DNA from: Coffea arabica
Taxonomy: Eukaryota > Streptophyta > Magnoliopsida > Gentianales > Rubiaceae
DNA: 64,000 nucleotides
Direction: 5' to 3'
Assembly (NCBI RefSeq): GCF_036785885.1
Contig: NC_092328.1
Location: forward strand, 14,964,111-15,028,110
Position 1 is the stretch's first letter. Each line of letters starts with the position of its first letter. Made by a program: the position numbers and the translations under genes. Below are positions 23,035-36,500 of this stretch, in pieces. The notes below the pieces were generated by a model that worked only from the letters and a program-made list of their open reading frames with translations, ran no database searches and was not told the origin of the DNA.

Positions 23035-23711
23035 TGCGACACATGTGGCCTCAACTAAACTGCCAATTGCATACTACTTTGGTTAGCTCAAACTGTGTTC
23101 TTGATTATAAACCTTGAAGTGAAACTTACAAAACAACCTTTAATATCAAACTTATTTTTGAAAGAAAGGCCAAACAAATAAGACACAGATATTTTTTATT
23201 TTCGTTTTGAACTTGATGCACAAAGTGTTAGTGATTATCGTGGGATGGAATGGAAGGCTGTGAGTAGAAATAATGAAAAAGATAGCGATGAAGGTGATGG
23301 GAAATTAATGTAGGTGAAATTAATATTTTCCATATTGCTAGGTTGATGGGCCATGTTGGTCCAGATGAATCAATCAATCACACGTTCGGATCAAGTATCA
23401 TTCCCTTTTCTATAATGTCCTAAAAAGATCGAAAGGTTTACTGGAAACTTGTACTTTATTCAAATTATAAAGGTATTTTTAAATTAAACAAAAAAGCTTA
23501 AATAAGTTGTAGAGTAAATGGTATGAAACATCTCTAAACCATTTAAAATTACATGATTTAGTCACTTGACTTTTTTTTCAGCTAAGAAGGTCACTCTTTT
23601 ATTTTTTTTCCCTTTTGAACATAAATTTTTTGTTATTCCATTGAATTCAGGCATTGGACCTAACAACAATTAGGCTAAAAAGTTTAAGGTAATGATGCAT
23701 GGTTGATACTA
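23035..23711. other. intergenic DNA
   Basis: No gene, repeat or element end was recognised between the MITE and the TRIM-like element. Confidence 0.4.
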
Positions 23712-23716
23712 AACTT

Positions 23717-25041
23717 TGTTAGATGCACGAATAAAAGATTATATCCTATATTGATTCGAGAGATGCAAAAAGAACGGTTAATATATAAATAAGGGTCCGA
23801 AACCTAATAATTTAAATTTTTGGGTTAAAATTGGGTTCCTAACTTATATATTGGGTTTTTTGATGGGTTCTCTCGAAATTTTTCTCTCTAATAAGTGGTA
23901 TCAGAGCCTCTTGTTGCGAGACTAGGTTATACATGAGTAAGTGGATTATTCTCAGAGTTGGACTAGTGAAAATTCTCTTCTTAGTGGTAGATCGAAGAAC
24001 CAAAGAGTTTGGCTGGTATTGAATCAAGTGCACTATGGAGGGTTGGCAAGAGCTCGAAATCCAGTTTGGATGTTAAAGAAGAGTAGGTCCATGATTAGAA
24101 GAAAAGTGACCTTACGTGTTAATGTAGACTTACGTTGAGTATTAAAGTGGGTTCGGAGAAGGGTTTGTAAACTTGGTTTAGAAAAAAAAAGGTGATTTTA
24201 GGTATTAAAGTGGATTTGCGTTGAATACTAAAATGGGTTCTTCTAGAAAATGTGACCTTACGTGTTAATGTGAATTTGTGTTGAGTATTAAAGTGGACTC
24301 GTTAAAGAGTTTGTAAACTTAGTTGGGTTTGGAGAAGTGTTTGTAAACTTAGTTTAATGTGAGCGATTACTCATGAAGCTCTCTAACAAATGGTATCAAA
24401 ATTTCTGGTTGCGAGACTAGACTACTCATGGGCAAATGGATTCTTTTCAGAATTAGACCGGTGAAATACTCTTCTTAGTAGTGGATCAAAGTACTAAAGA
24501 GTTTGGTTGGTGTTGAATTAGATGCGCCATGGAGGGTTGGCAAGAATCCGAAATCTAGTTTAGATGTTGAAAAAGAGTGGGTCCATGATTAGAAGAAAAG
24601 ATGACCTTACGTTTTAATGTGAATTTGTGTTGACTATTAAAGTAGGATCGAAGAATAGTTTGTGAACTTTAGTTTGGAAGAAAAAGTGACCTTAGGTGTT
24701 AAAGTGGATTTGCGTTGAGTATTAAAGTGGGTTCCTCTAGAAAAGGTGATCTTCTATATTAATGTGGGTTGGCATTGAGTATTAACGTGGATTCGGAGAA
24801 GAGCCTATAAACTTAGTTGGGCTCGGAGAAGAACTTGTAAACTTAGTTTAACGTGAGCACTCATGCAGAGGGAGATTATTAGTTTTATGAGTAAAAGAAT
24901 TATATCCCATATTGGTTCGAGAGCGGTTAATATGTAAATAAGGTTCTAAGACCTAATAGTTTAAACTTTTAGATCAGAATTGAGTTCCTGACTTATATAT
25001 TGAACTCTTTGATTGATCTCTCGAGATTTTTCTCCCTAACA
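23717..25041 (+). mobile_element. TRIM-like mini LTR retrotransposon, collapsed tandem dimer
   Basis: The short LTRs are 23717-23893 (177 bp) and 24877-25041 (165 bp). They start TGTTAG or its decayed form TATTAG and end CTAATA or CTAACA. An exact 5-bp TSD, AACTT, is at 23712-23716 and 25042-25046. A tRNA-Met type primer site, TGGTATCAGAGCC, is at 23896-23908. A purine run (GCAGAGGGAGA) precedes the right LTR. The LTR holds a TATA-like ATATATAAATAAGG near 23780. The ~980-bp interior is non-coding and consists of two related halves. The second begins with a primer-site copy (TGGTATCAAAA, 24391), preceded by CTCTCTAACA (24379-24388), which is an LTR 3' end. This is the layout expected after a tandem dimer lost nearly all of its middle LTR. 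Confidence 0.88.
23896..23908 (+). promoter_or_regulatory. primer binding site of TRIM-like element
   Basis: TGGTATCAGAGCC matches the tRNA-iMet complement and follows the LTR end by two bases. A second, decayed copy is at 24391. Confidence 0.9.
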
Positions 25042-25273
25042 AACTTGACGGCAACTATTAAAAAAATGTTTACTTTGTGACTTTTTGTGTCATTAGCTCT
25101 AATATGAAAAACACATCCCCATTGTTCGAGGGATTTTTTAATCTATAGGGCCTCACATAATTGAATTATTAGGCTAAAATGAAACAAAAAATTTTTTTGT
25201 TTGCATTATTTTAGGATTTACAGGTGTCCTTAGACCACAGAATAATATATGATATAATCCTCGTTGTCATTAG

Positions 25274-28200
25274 TGTGACGCCCCCACTTTCTCCAAGGGC
25301 GAATCCAAGGGTATCGGCGGGACGCCTGCCTAACTCGTGCCAGGACTCAAAAACTTAAAGCAATAAAAGCTAGATGGACCAGAAGATTACTATTCATAAT
25401 ATATATACATTGGCTACATTGGCCAAAGAGTGCTATTTACATCCTCAAAAATAGATATCCAGACTACCACAATACCCTATGATAATAACCAAAAACAGAA
25501 AATAGACCCGAAAAGGATTTTTATACAGATCACCAAAACAAGAAGAAACACTTTAAATGTCCATCTAAGACAATCGAAAACTATCTATACTAGTGGTAGT
25601 GCCAAAAGGGTCCCCTGCGTCGTCCCCTGTTAAGAAAAACAAAGGGAAAGGGGTAAGCTATAGGCTTAGTAAGTAAACAGGAGTAAAAACATAATTTTCA
25701 CATTAAAACGAACAATTACATCACAAAGAGGTCAAATTGAAAGTACAAAATAACAATACAAGTTAAGGATACAGGTTGGGTCCAAAGCCAAATCATGTGC
25801 CACGTGTGACCTCCTGTCGACCCCAAATAATGGTCCGTAGAACTCCACTTATACTCCCACCGTACACCTTATCACCCTCACTGGCTAGTCATCCCACGAA
25901 ATGACTCGAGTAAACGAAACGAAATTGAACTTGATTCACAAGTTCGGTTCACAAACTTGGTTCACAAACTTGGTTCACAGAACCACAAACTTGGTGACCT
26001 TAAGGCTAGGTTGGACTGGCTTCGACCAAGCCCCTGCCGACTCGAATAATCCATCTAGGTCTTGAGATCGGGCCCCACAAAAGTCACCCCGAACTACAAG
26101 TTCGAGGGGTTCAACACCAAAATAAGTCATATATACACATCTCATAAAAAAGCACAAGTGCAAATTAGGGTTTAGATCGAGTGTGATCAAGTACACCCTC
26201 GCCTAAGTACCCTCTCATCCACGCCAAAGAACATAAGTAAGGTATACACAAAAACGGCCTGAATACTTATACAAAACACAAAGTTAGCACAAGGGCGAAA
26301 ATCACTTCGCGTGTGATAGCTAGTAGGCCCTACCGGCTCCGTCTAACTCACCACCGTCTGTCATAGAAGGTTGCACCACATTATTACACAAACCACTACT
26401 AAAGTGCATAAATCAAGCAAAACGGCAAAACGGGCACATGCACGCGCGGAAACGGCAAACGAAAACGGAAACGGCCAGCAAACGGAAACGGGCAGATTTG
26501 GCACTTAGAACTGTTTTGATCAATTTTCAGGCTACAGTTATCAGATCGAGGTGCATGAGATACCGTTGTGAAGCTAAGAAGAAGGGCTACAACTTTCATG
26601 AAGACACCTCAAGCCAGATCTCAATGGGACTAGGACAAAAATGCACAAGACAGTCCCAGCCGTTTCAATTCAGGTTACCGAGCAGGCCCTGTTTGAACGA
26701 CTATAACTCATGACTCAGAGATCAGAATCAAGAAATTCTAGAGGCGTTGGAAAACTCATTTATAAGGCTATAACTTTTGTGTTTTGACCAAAAGCTGAAT
26801 CAGTACAGAGCATAAGGAAAAATGGCTCCAAAGTTCCTGTCAGAACTGTCCAACTTCAAAGGCAGTTCTGACACCCGATTTTGTTTTGGGTATAACTAGA
26901 GCTACGGAACTCGGATTTGGACGCACTTTATACCGTTTTGAAGTTGAAACAAATATCTACAAGTCTTATACCTCAACACCCAGTTCCTTCGTTATTAATG
27001 TGAACTGAGCACGGTCAGAAGCAAAATCAAGAAACGTAGCACAATTCAGAGTTTAGAACAGAAGCGAGGGTTTTGACCATAACTCAGGCTACACAGATCC
27101 GTTTGACCTGAAATTTTGCATGCACAACAAGAACTTAAGAAGCTACAACTTTCATGTTTTGGGAAAACCCTGAATCAGTACGTAGCACAAAGAAAAACGT
27201 AGCCAAAGTTCAGATTCTGGGCTGCCTTGTTTTCCAGTTTAACCGGTTTCGCACGTCGCAAACGCATGGTCCGTTGCTATGGTTCTCATGCAAGTTTTCT
27301 AACCAACTTCATACCAAACAAACACACATAAGCCACCTCCTATTTGCCCTACAAGAAAACCGAAATTTCTTTTCCAAATTAATCCCAAAACTTACCAAAC
27401 ACTAACCATAATATAGATTCTAATCTCACTAACTCTAACTACTTCAAAACTTAACCAAATCAACTAAGGAAAGCATAAAGTAAGAAGCCTTAATTCTTTC
27501 TAACCTTGACTGAAATTTCAGCAATATTACCATCAAAATAAATCATGAAATTACTCTATAATCATCATATATTCACCATAAAAAGTTCCAACCACAACAA
27601 AAGCATCACTTCACATGGTTTCAAGACTTAATCACCAAGAGTTAACTTCCAAATAAGATGATTTACCTTCAATCAAGCCTTGTTGATGATCAAACCTCAA
27701 CAATCACGTGCTCAAGTTGCTACCATAGGCTCCAAAACCAAGATGGATGGCTAGAGGTTGATAAACTTTGAAGGAATTTTCTTTTCTCCCTTGCTCTCAA
27801 TCTCGGCTCTCTCTCTCTCTTTTTCCTTTGATGTTTAGTTGGTTAATAACTTAGATTTCTCTTGTATGTTCTAGACCATGATATAAATCAAGACCACTAA
27901 AGATATTTTCCACCTAACCAATCATATAAAAGATGGTATTTTACTTCCTAGCCTTTACCACTTTATTTTAGCTTTCTCACACTCTTGCCCACAAACATTT
28001 AAAAATCTTTCAATTAACTCCATAAGTTACAAACTTAATCTAATCTAAAACACTTAACCACACTTAGTTACTTCACTAATCACCCTCCTATATTAATCAC
28101 CTATACTTAATCATACCTTATCCTACATAAAAGCAATTTAATAACAACCTTTTTGTCATAGGCAAAATTAGGGTTTAAACCCAACTTAGAATTTCTAATA

Positions 28201-28436
28201 GATTATAACACTAGAGATTTTGCTAGTTTAGGGATAAAATGGATCAGATCCTATACTTACCTGTACGAAAACACACACTAGCATAACTACAACTCGAACT
28301 TATGATTAATACAAAAACTAGGGTTTCAATTCCTAACCCAAATTAGGGTTTTCTAATTAGCCCTAAAACCCAATTTTACCGCACAAATAATTCACCTCAC
28401 CTACTATCATACTTAAGGACTAACCGGGGTCTCACA
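25274..28436 (-). mobile_element. Tekay-like solo LTR A (3163 bp)
   Basis: On the plus strand it starts TGTGACGCCCCC and ends GGGGTCTCACA. An exact 5-bp TSD, ATTAG, is at 25269-25273 and 28437-28441. There is no internal region. It is related to but clearly diverged from the LTRs at 8221 and 18808. Minus-strand splice-like signals are donor 1 (AAG|GTAAAT) at 27666, donor 2 (GTGAGT) at 26351 and acceptor (GTTTTTCTTAACAG) ending at 25627. The open frames in it show no family resemblance. Confidence 0.93.
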
Positions 28437-28668
28437 ATTAGGATCACTGGTGTTAATTTCTAAAAATCTCAAAAAACGATTTGCCACTATGATTCTTTTA
28501 AAACTATTACCCAAGTTAAAATAACCACGTCAGCCTTAACATTCACCTGCAACTATTATTTAAAGAAGATTTTCTCTTTTAATTAAATAAAAAACTTTCT
28601 TCTAATTCAAGCTCCAAACAGAATTACCAACTCACTAAGTTTCCCGAATCCAATATTATAAAAATTAA

Positions 28669-28879
28669 GACCCTATTCGGCATTACAGTTTTTTGTCAAA
28701 TTTGTCTGCTACAAGTTTTTTAAAAACTTTACCTACAGTAATCACAAAAAACTTCTCAAAGTTTTTAAACTGTACATTTCAAAATATTAAAAAATTTACA
28801 CACTTCAAAATTTTTTTTTAAAATTTCTACAGTAAAGTTTTAGAGAAACACCCAAAAAACTCACTTACCAAACGGGGCC
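28669..28879. mobile_element. Tourist-like (PIF/Harbinger) MITE, 211 bp
   Basis: The ends are GACCCTATTCGGCATT and, on the other strand, GGCCCCGTTTGGTAAG, resembling the GGCC(T)TGTTTGG ends of Tourist elements. A 3-bp TAA duplication is at 28666-28668 and 28880-28882. The interior has inverted text (GTTTTTTAAAAACTTTACC.. / ..AAAGTTTT) and no coding potential. Confidence 0.8.
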
Positions 28880-29061
28880 TAAAACCGGAAAGTGATTGAC
28901 AACAACAAAAATGTGTCTTAAATCAACAAACATTATATTCATGCGATATTTTTATCCAAAATAAAAAAGATCCGTCCAATCAACATGATAGGTCTTGACA
29001 AAGTAAGAATGGATAAAAACAACAATATTCAATCTTCTCAAAAACATACTCATATAGATTA

Positions 29062-32000
29062 TGTGACGACCCCACTTCCCCCTAAGGCGAACCAGAGGGT
29101 TGGCGGGCCGTCTGCCCAGCTCTCGCCAGGACTCACGCACGCACACTAACCCGAAACCTTCCGAAGAATAACCTAATCTATTACAAAACAACTTTTCCCA
29201 AATAGGATCATCCTTAAATCTACATTAACTTCAGAGATAGCAGTGATAAAAATAACCAGTCGAGGCTCTTAAACGTCCCACGTGCTACGTACCCAAGATA
29301 TAAAGTCGTACCAATCCGGAGATAAAATACATAAATCCCAAAAACAAACTTACAAACCAAGTAACCGAATTAGGGTTTACACATTTTCCAGCTTCAAGTG
29401 GCAATCAAAAACAAAAGTACATAATTCAAGTTGAAGCATAATACAACCCACACAATAGCCGTAATTCTCCATTACATCCAAAAGAAAAGAAGCATAAGTA
29501 AGTTCAAGGCTTTCAGTTTCCCGAACCTGTCAAGGAAAAACAAATAAACGTGGGGTGAGCTAAAGCTCAGTGGTGCCCCAAAAACATGCAATCAATTAAA
29601 ACAATTAACACGTATTGATTCGACTGAAGTAAACAAATAGGGAGGCGATAATACCCAAGTGTACCTTAGACTGGTCGAGGGATTCACCCAACGACGTTAC
29701 GTCCAGCACTTATATTATTATTATAGACTGGTCGAGGGATTCACCCAACAACTTTACGTCCAGCACTTGATTCATTATTATAGACTGGTCGAGGGATCCA
29801 CCCAACGACTTTACATCCAGCACTTGATTTACTATTATAGACTGGTCGAGGGATCCACCCAACGACTTTACGTCCAGCACTTGAATTCACTAAAAAAAAA
29901 TGTTTTTCACAAGTCACCACTCGAACGGCTAGTGCGATAAAGTACACACAGCTCACTTCAATGGATCAGAAACCAACTTTTCAACTTATCACATATCAAG
30001 TCAAGAAGGTGCTTTAAGCAGGTAAGCATAGAACAGGCAGGGACACTCACCAGGAGTGAAGTTCAAATGTCAAATTGGGAATCGAATTCCGCTTCCTCGC
30101 AATATCCTAGATTATCAAATATTGAAACTATAAGCTTCTATTCAGTCTTTAGGCTCAAACACATTGAGGTTTATCTAATATATTGCTAGTTTACTTTCCC
30201 GTAGTAATTTCAAAAACCAAGCAAATTTTTCAACTCAACTTTCGGCTATCACATAAGAAATTCCAGCATTTATATAATAACATTTTTGGTTCCATCTTCC
30301 AATATATCAAGTATTTCATTGCTATACAACTTACACCATTTAAAGCTTACAACTCTTTTGTATTTCTAAACTATTATATTCCAAGGGAAAAATAAAATAA
30401 ATTCCAGAAACCAATTACACTTTCAAAACAACTAAAATTTCTGGTTCAACCTTGCGGCTTCCAAAGTTTTTCCAGCAACCAATCTACTTTAGTTCAAATT
30501 TTCCCTCGGCTTGATCATGGTTTTAGGTACTCAATTTCAGCGTTTAAACACTTAGCTAACTATTAAAATTTTCTACTTCAAAACCTGATTCATACAGCAA
30601 CTAAAATTATCCAGAAAATTCCAGAAATCTGTCCAACTAGCCACGGTTAAACATGCATGGAGGAACTCTCTGTTTTCATTTTATTTCTTGGGTTAAAACA
30701 TGCTTTTAAACTCTCAATTCCCTCATGCAAATTCTTAGCTAGAAAATAAACGTTTCTAGCTCAGAAATAGAGTTCAAACAACAACCATTGGCATCAAAAT
30801 TTTCTAAAATATTTTTATTTTTTTTTTTTCCTGCTTGGCTCGGATGACATGCTTGGGCAGATTGCCCCTTTTTATTTTTATTTTTTTTTTCTGGTTTATC
30901 TAACTAATTAGTTGCATGCAGAGCCTAATTAACTGGTTATTAACCTTCTAACCATGGTTATAAGTTTAAACAACAATCATTAAACCAATTTAGGCTGCAA
31001 CAGATCAAGCTAAACTCTCGGCAGCTCCAACACTTGCACATAACAGAAATTCTGTTCTTAAAATTCCCATTCGAGTGCCTAACATCAACATGCATGTCCC
31101 TAGATGGCTTAACCTTATTGTTGTTGAGTAGTTAAACACTTAATCAAACTCAAATTGTCGTAGGACACCAGAAATAATGCTACATTTCTAAACCAGCTAC
31201 TCGGCAGAATTGTTTAGCCCCAAGACAGAATTTTTTTTTGTATGCTATACCCACATCATCCGAATGCACAAATCCACATGCATGGTATTAATCTTCAAGT
31301 TTTCATTCGGCTAAGTACACTTAGATGCTCAGATTGTCCCAGAAAATTGAAAATAAAACTGCATTATCGGCTCAACTTCTCGGCAGAAGCATCAACATCC
31401 AAAACAGAAATTTTCTAATGGCTTAATCTCATTCATCCGACTGTACCATAGTACATGCATGCCCCTAGATAGCTCAAACTATCTCTGATTAGTCATAAAA
31501 TGAATCCAGAAATTACCTCACAGCAAGCTAAGCTCACGCAAGAAAATCTGGAAAATTTCTGCTCCCTCTCGGCTCTCACGCACACTGGTTGGTCCTGGTT
31601 CGATTTGCAGCTGGAAATGGTGTTGTGGTGAAGATGGTTGCAGCTGGGAAATGTTGGTCTGAAGTGAACGAAAATGGTGATGATCAGCAGCTCCTCCGAC
31701 TTCCACTTGCTCTCCCTGGTTTCACTCCAACTCACGCCAGAACCAAAAACATTCAATCCTGCGGTTTCCTTTCTTCCACTCGGCTGCAGAGTGCAGCTCG
31801 GTCTCTCTCTCGCTCTCTCGGTTTATCGACACTAGCAAGGCAGAGTGAAATGCAGTTGTGGTTTGAGATGTGAAGTGGAAAGGGAATGAAGAGGGTGCCG
31901 TGGTTTTGAGAGGTGTTTGTGGTTAGAATTGGTTAAGTGTGGAGATGGTTTACGTATGGAATTGGAGAGAACGGGATTGGACAATTTGGGCGGTGATGGA

Positions 32001-32834
32001 AATGTTGTCAGAAGGGGTGTTTGGCCGTGCATGGTGATGGTTGTGGTGTAGTGGGGATTTGTGGATTGTGAAGGGCATTTTGGTCCTTTCACTTTGCTCC
32101 CTAACCTCAACTAAAATCTCAATTCTAACTTAATTCCAACAATTATCCCCAAGTGTGATTTTAAGGCCTAATTATACACTAGTATACTTGAACCGTTTTT
32201 ATCGAATATTTATCGATTACAATTTAATATTAAGGTTCCTAGTAAATCCTAACATTCTTACTTTATTAACTAAACTATAAAAATCAAGTTTGACCTTAAT
32301 ATAACTTTAACATTCTTGATATTCATTAGCTCAAACCTTATTAACACTTAAGGTTAGCAACTAATTGGAGTTAGTCATTGGAATTTAAATAATTTGTTTT
32401 AAGATAGTAAGGTTATCGACTCAAGTGTCATTAATTAAGCATAAAGGAATTTATTTTTAAAGCGTAAACTTACTATAACTCAAGAGTTATTACTTTAGTA
32501 TAGCAATACCGAATAATTCAATATTGGGCACCATCATATTATTTGTTACATAAAAATTATCTTTACACTTTATTTCAAAACAATTAATTACAATACTAGA
32601 ATTCAAAGAAATTAATTGTTAAATCAATGAAATAATTTACCATCGAAATATAAGTTTAATGTAACAAAACTAAGAAGTTTAATAGTTTCGCACAATTCTT
32701 TTATTTTGCACATAACGTTTATTTATACGTACTTATTTAAAAACAATTAGATTTAGTGCTAAAATTTATTAAAGAATTAAAATGCAAATGAAATATGCAC
32801 TGATATTTATATGTGTATTTTCAGGGTTCTCACA
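29062..32834 (-). mobile_element. Tekay-like solo LTR B (3773 bp)
   Basis: On the plus strand it starts TGTGACGACCCC and ends GGGTTCTCACA. An exact 5-bp TSD, GATTA, is at 29057-29061 and 32835-32839. There is no internal region. Minus-strand splice-like signals are donor 1 (GAG|GTAATT) at 31516, donor 2 (GTGAGT) at 30050 and acceptor (TTTTTCCTTGACAG) ending at 29527. It contains a 57-bp tandem repeat. Open frames at 31493-32110 overlap on both strands and look like composition effects. Confidence 0.93.
29669..29896. repeat. 57-bp tandem repeat, four units
   Basis: Units start at 29669, 29726, 29783 and 29840, each beginning GACTGGTCGAGGGAT and containing CGTCCAGCACTT or a variant. The 57-bp period is a multiple of three, which creates a spurious repetitive reading frame on both strands. 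The repeat falls inside the predicted LTR intron. Confidence 0.95.
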
Positions 32835-32839
32835 GATTA

Positions 32840-33565
32840 ATTGTGAACAATATAAATTGATTAATAAGTCATTGTGCTAAGTAAAATAATCTCAAAATTT
32901 ACCTATTTATCAACCAGAGTATATTAATCAGAACTACAGAGTAAAATCAACTAAAATACAAATTAAGTGGTTGATATGAAGTATTGAATTTAAGCATCAA
33001 TCGCTTCAACATGTTGATTCATCTATCCAATACACAATAACAAAAGGGAATCAGAACTACTACTTACCTATGAAATAACCATCAGAAGAAAAACTACATA
33101 ACTTGAAATTACATTAAAATTAGTAACCCGTAATACCGACAAGGTGTATAAAGATTGAAAAGTAGAGGAATCTTGCAAAATCCAGCCAATTTGGCTACAC
33201 CATTTGGTTCAATAATCTTACCATAATTCACAACTTTTGCATATATGTCGTGAATTCAATAATGATAGTGTATACACTATCAATGTATATAAGATTTAGT
33301 CAAAATGTTGGAGAGGTAGACAAACAGCAGGTAGAAAGAGGACCTGTAAGACGTGTTCATTTTTTCATGCGAAGTATTTGCAATGCTGTCCAAGATGACT
33401 TTAGCTTGGGTCTCAAGTAATAGTTTTAGAAAAGTTTTAAATGGGCATATGGTTTTTTTGGGGAAGTGTTATCATGGAAGTTAAGTCACTAAAGCAAAGA
33501 CTTTTTCAGCATGCGTTTAATTTTCTAGAGAATGTGTTCATCAGGACAAGTCAAAATTTGCAATA
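32840..33565. other. intergenic DNA
   Basis: AT-rich, with no gene or element end recognised. Confidence 0.4.
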
Positions 33566-33570
33566 AGGTC

Positions 33571-36500
33571 TGTGACGATCCCACCTCCCCCTAGGGCGTG
33601 CCTAGGGTTTAGCGAGTCGCCTGCCCAACTCTCGTCAGGACTCGCTCACTCTTAATAAATAAAATAAGATATAATCTCAAGAATAAGTGAAATAACAGTT
33701 CCCAAACTTGGAACGTGTACTTACATTCATATTTATCCCAAAATTCATACAATCCCAAATATAACAAAAGTTGTGAATTCTAGATACATTCAATCCTAAC
33801 TGAGCACTAGCGTGAGTACAATTGCAAAAATTCAAAAACTAGACTACGCTAACCTGTACAAGTCTCACGCCTCGCTCGTATCCCCTGTAAGAAAAATAAA
33901 AACTAAAGGAATGACCTAAAAGCCCAGTAAGGTTCCCATACACATAATCAAGCAATTGAAATAAGGACATATCGAGAAAACATTCACAGTATAAAAGCAA
34001 TGAAAACACACTCATTAAAAGAATACATGCTCACATGAAGCCATTCGTTCATTCGTTCGCCAACCATTTTCCTTATCCCTCCAATTATTAGAAAAATACT
34101 TGCAAGTGAAAATTCCTCCAATGCTTGACATACATTCATTGATTTCATTTCCCGCCAGGCCAGTGCTCTACCAATCTAACAATCATTGAAAACATTTAAC
34201 ATTCAATCAAACATTCACAACAATCTACATAGGCATTAGAAGTACAACATACAAAGAACACTCACAAAAGTGTAAGGACTCGCAAAATTCTTCTTATTTA
34301 CTTAAAATACCCTTTTATTTTGATTAAATTACTTTATAATATCTTTACTACTCATTTATTCTCTCAATAGTTACAATAAATCATAGAATCAAGAGTTGTA
34401 CCTTTAGTTTTATAGTTAGCGTAAATTAGGGTTTTCGCGTATTTTGACCGTGTGATCACTTGGTGAGCTGTGTGTACTCAATTTGGTGGATAAGAACGAG
34501 TATTAGGTAAGGAAAAGTGTGTGGTTAGAAGTGATAATAATAAGCTAGTGAACCATATGTAAAAACACAAGTACGTGCGAGTTAAGGAAAAACGGTTCGA
34601 ACCGACGTGCACCGTTTGCTACCAAGTGAGTGCACCACTTGAACATTACTTTATTACCTTAATCACCTTGCTTTTATTTCAACTAATCACCCCTAAAATA
34701 TCCTATAAAGAAGCCACCATTTTTGACCAAAGGAAAGGAAAGAAAAGAAAAAAAACAAAGAAGGGAAATCTTGGCTTGACAAGTGTCAAGGATCCAACCA
34801 ACTTTGACCAAATTAATTTCGTATCTTCTTATCTTTCTCTTGGCTTCATTTCTTCTCCATTTCCTTCACCTTGGCCGAAATTCTAGGGAAAGAAAAGAGA
34901 GAAAAACTTCCAAAAATTCCATCTTGATAGCTTGCTTGATTCTTGAGAAAAGTGAAGTGAAACTTGAATCCACTTCGATTAATCTTTGTGGAAGCTTGGA
35001 AGTGAGCTTGGTGCAACTTTTGGGAGGAAGAAAGTCCTTGTATCACAACTTATTTTGGGGGTTTTGAGGTATTATACTAGAAACCTTTCTTTTTCTTTCT
35101 TATTTTGCAATTGAAGCAATACATGGCTTGATAGTGATGGATTTTATGAAAGATTTCATGGTCTTGCTTATTAACTTATAATTTTCAGCTAGGGTTTGTA
35201 ATTTTCAGTTGTGATTAAGGTTTTTTATCTAGTATATAATGTTTATGAGCTTGGATAGGGACTTGGGGTAATGATTCAAGGCATGAGTGTTAGTTTTAAA
35301 CATTGAAACATCAAATTTTCAGCATTAATGATGAATCTGCCCTGTTTCTGACCTGCATATTGGTCCATGTTAGAGGCCGAATCAGGTTTAGGTCAAAACA
35401 TGAAAGTTGTAGGGAAAGGAGTTAACTATCTGCCTGTAAATTTTCAGCTCAATCGGAGCACTGTAGAGTATGAAATGACTAAAATACCCTTGACTGCCAA
35501 ATGCCCTATTTCGTGGGCAGCTTTCTGTTTTCTCTGAGATTTCACATTTTGGCCTTGAAAATGCACGAATTGGGTGTTGATGTCTTCATAAGAAATGTAG
35601 GTCTCTGTTTTAGCTTCGAAACGCCATAAAATTTATCCTAATCCGATAAGCGTAGCATCAGTTGTGACCAGAACGCCGGAAGATGACAAACCTGCTACTT
35701 ACACATTCTTCTTTAATACTAGTTTCCAGCTTTGATTTTGATAGTTGCATTGCTAGAAATTGCCTTGTATTGGGATGACATTGAATCTAGTGAAGGGCTA
35801 TTGTATTAAGATTGTTTATGTGTGAATTTGGGCTGAGTTGAGGAAAATAATGAAGCCATAAATCGCTGAAAAATAACTAAATACAAAGGGCATGCTGCCC
35901 AAATTTCTATTACTTACCCTTATGAATATTAGTAAGATGTAAGATTTGATTTTAGAGTTAATTGGATCTTAAATTACATTTGCTCACTTCAATTTGGGAT
36001 TGGTTATTCTTAGGGTTTGTCGGTGATCAAGAGCATAATCTGGATGGAAACTTTTGACGTTATTTTGGCTTAGACTGGTGAGTGTTCTTTGTATGTTGTG
36101 CTTCTAATGCCTATGTAGATTGTTGTGAATGTTTATTTGAATGTGAAATACTTTCCAAGGGTTGCTAAACGAATTTTCGATGGGCGAGTGTGTACTTTAT
36201 CGCACTCGATCTAAGTTAACGTGAAATTTTCAATGATTAAATGATTGAATGCTACTTGTGCATGAATGTAAGCCTCTTGGCTAAACTGGGCCCTTGCCCT
36301 TCGTTGCCAGCCGACTCGAGCCAGAAGCGGACTCGGTCGGACGGTTGGTGACCCTGGGACAGTGTTTTGGTATACTCGAGTATGACCACGAAGATTGGTG
36401 GAGACTGACCAATGAATTGACTAGTGGCGGGAAATGAAATGAATGAATGAATGTCAAAAACATTGGAGGAGTTTTCACTTGCAAATGTTTTCTAATGTTG

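Noticed and set aside
29659..29940. repeat protein frame on both strands
   Set aside because: Produced by a 57-bp tandem repeat whose period is divisible by three.
31493..32110. overlapping frames of 62-94 codons
   Set aside because: They lie inside a solo LTR, overlap on both strands and have no family resemblance.
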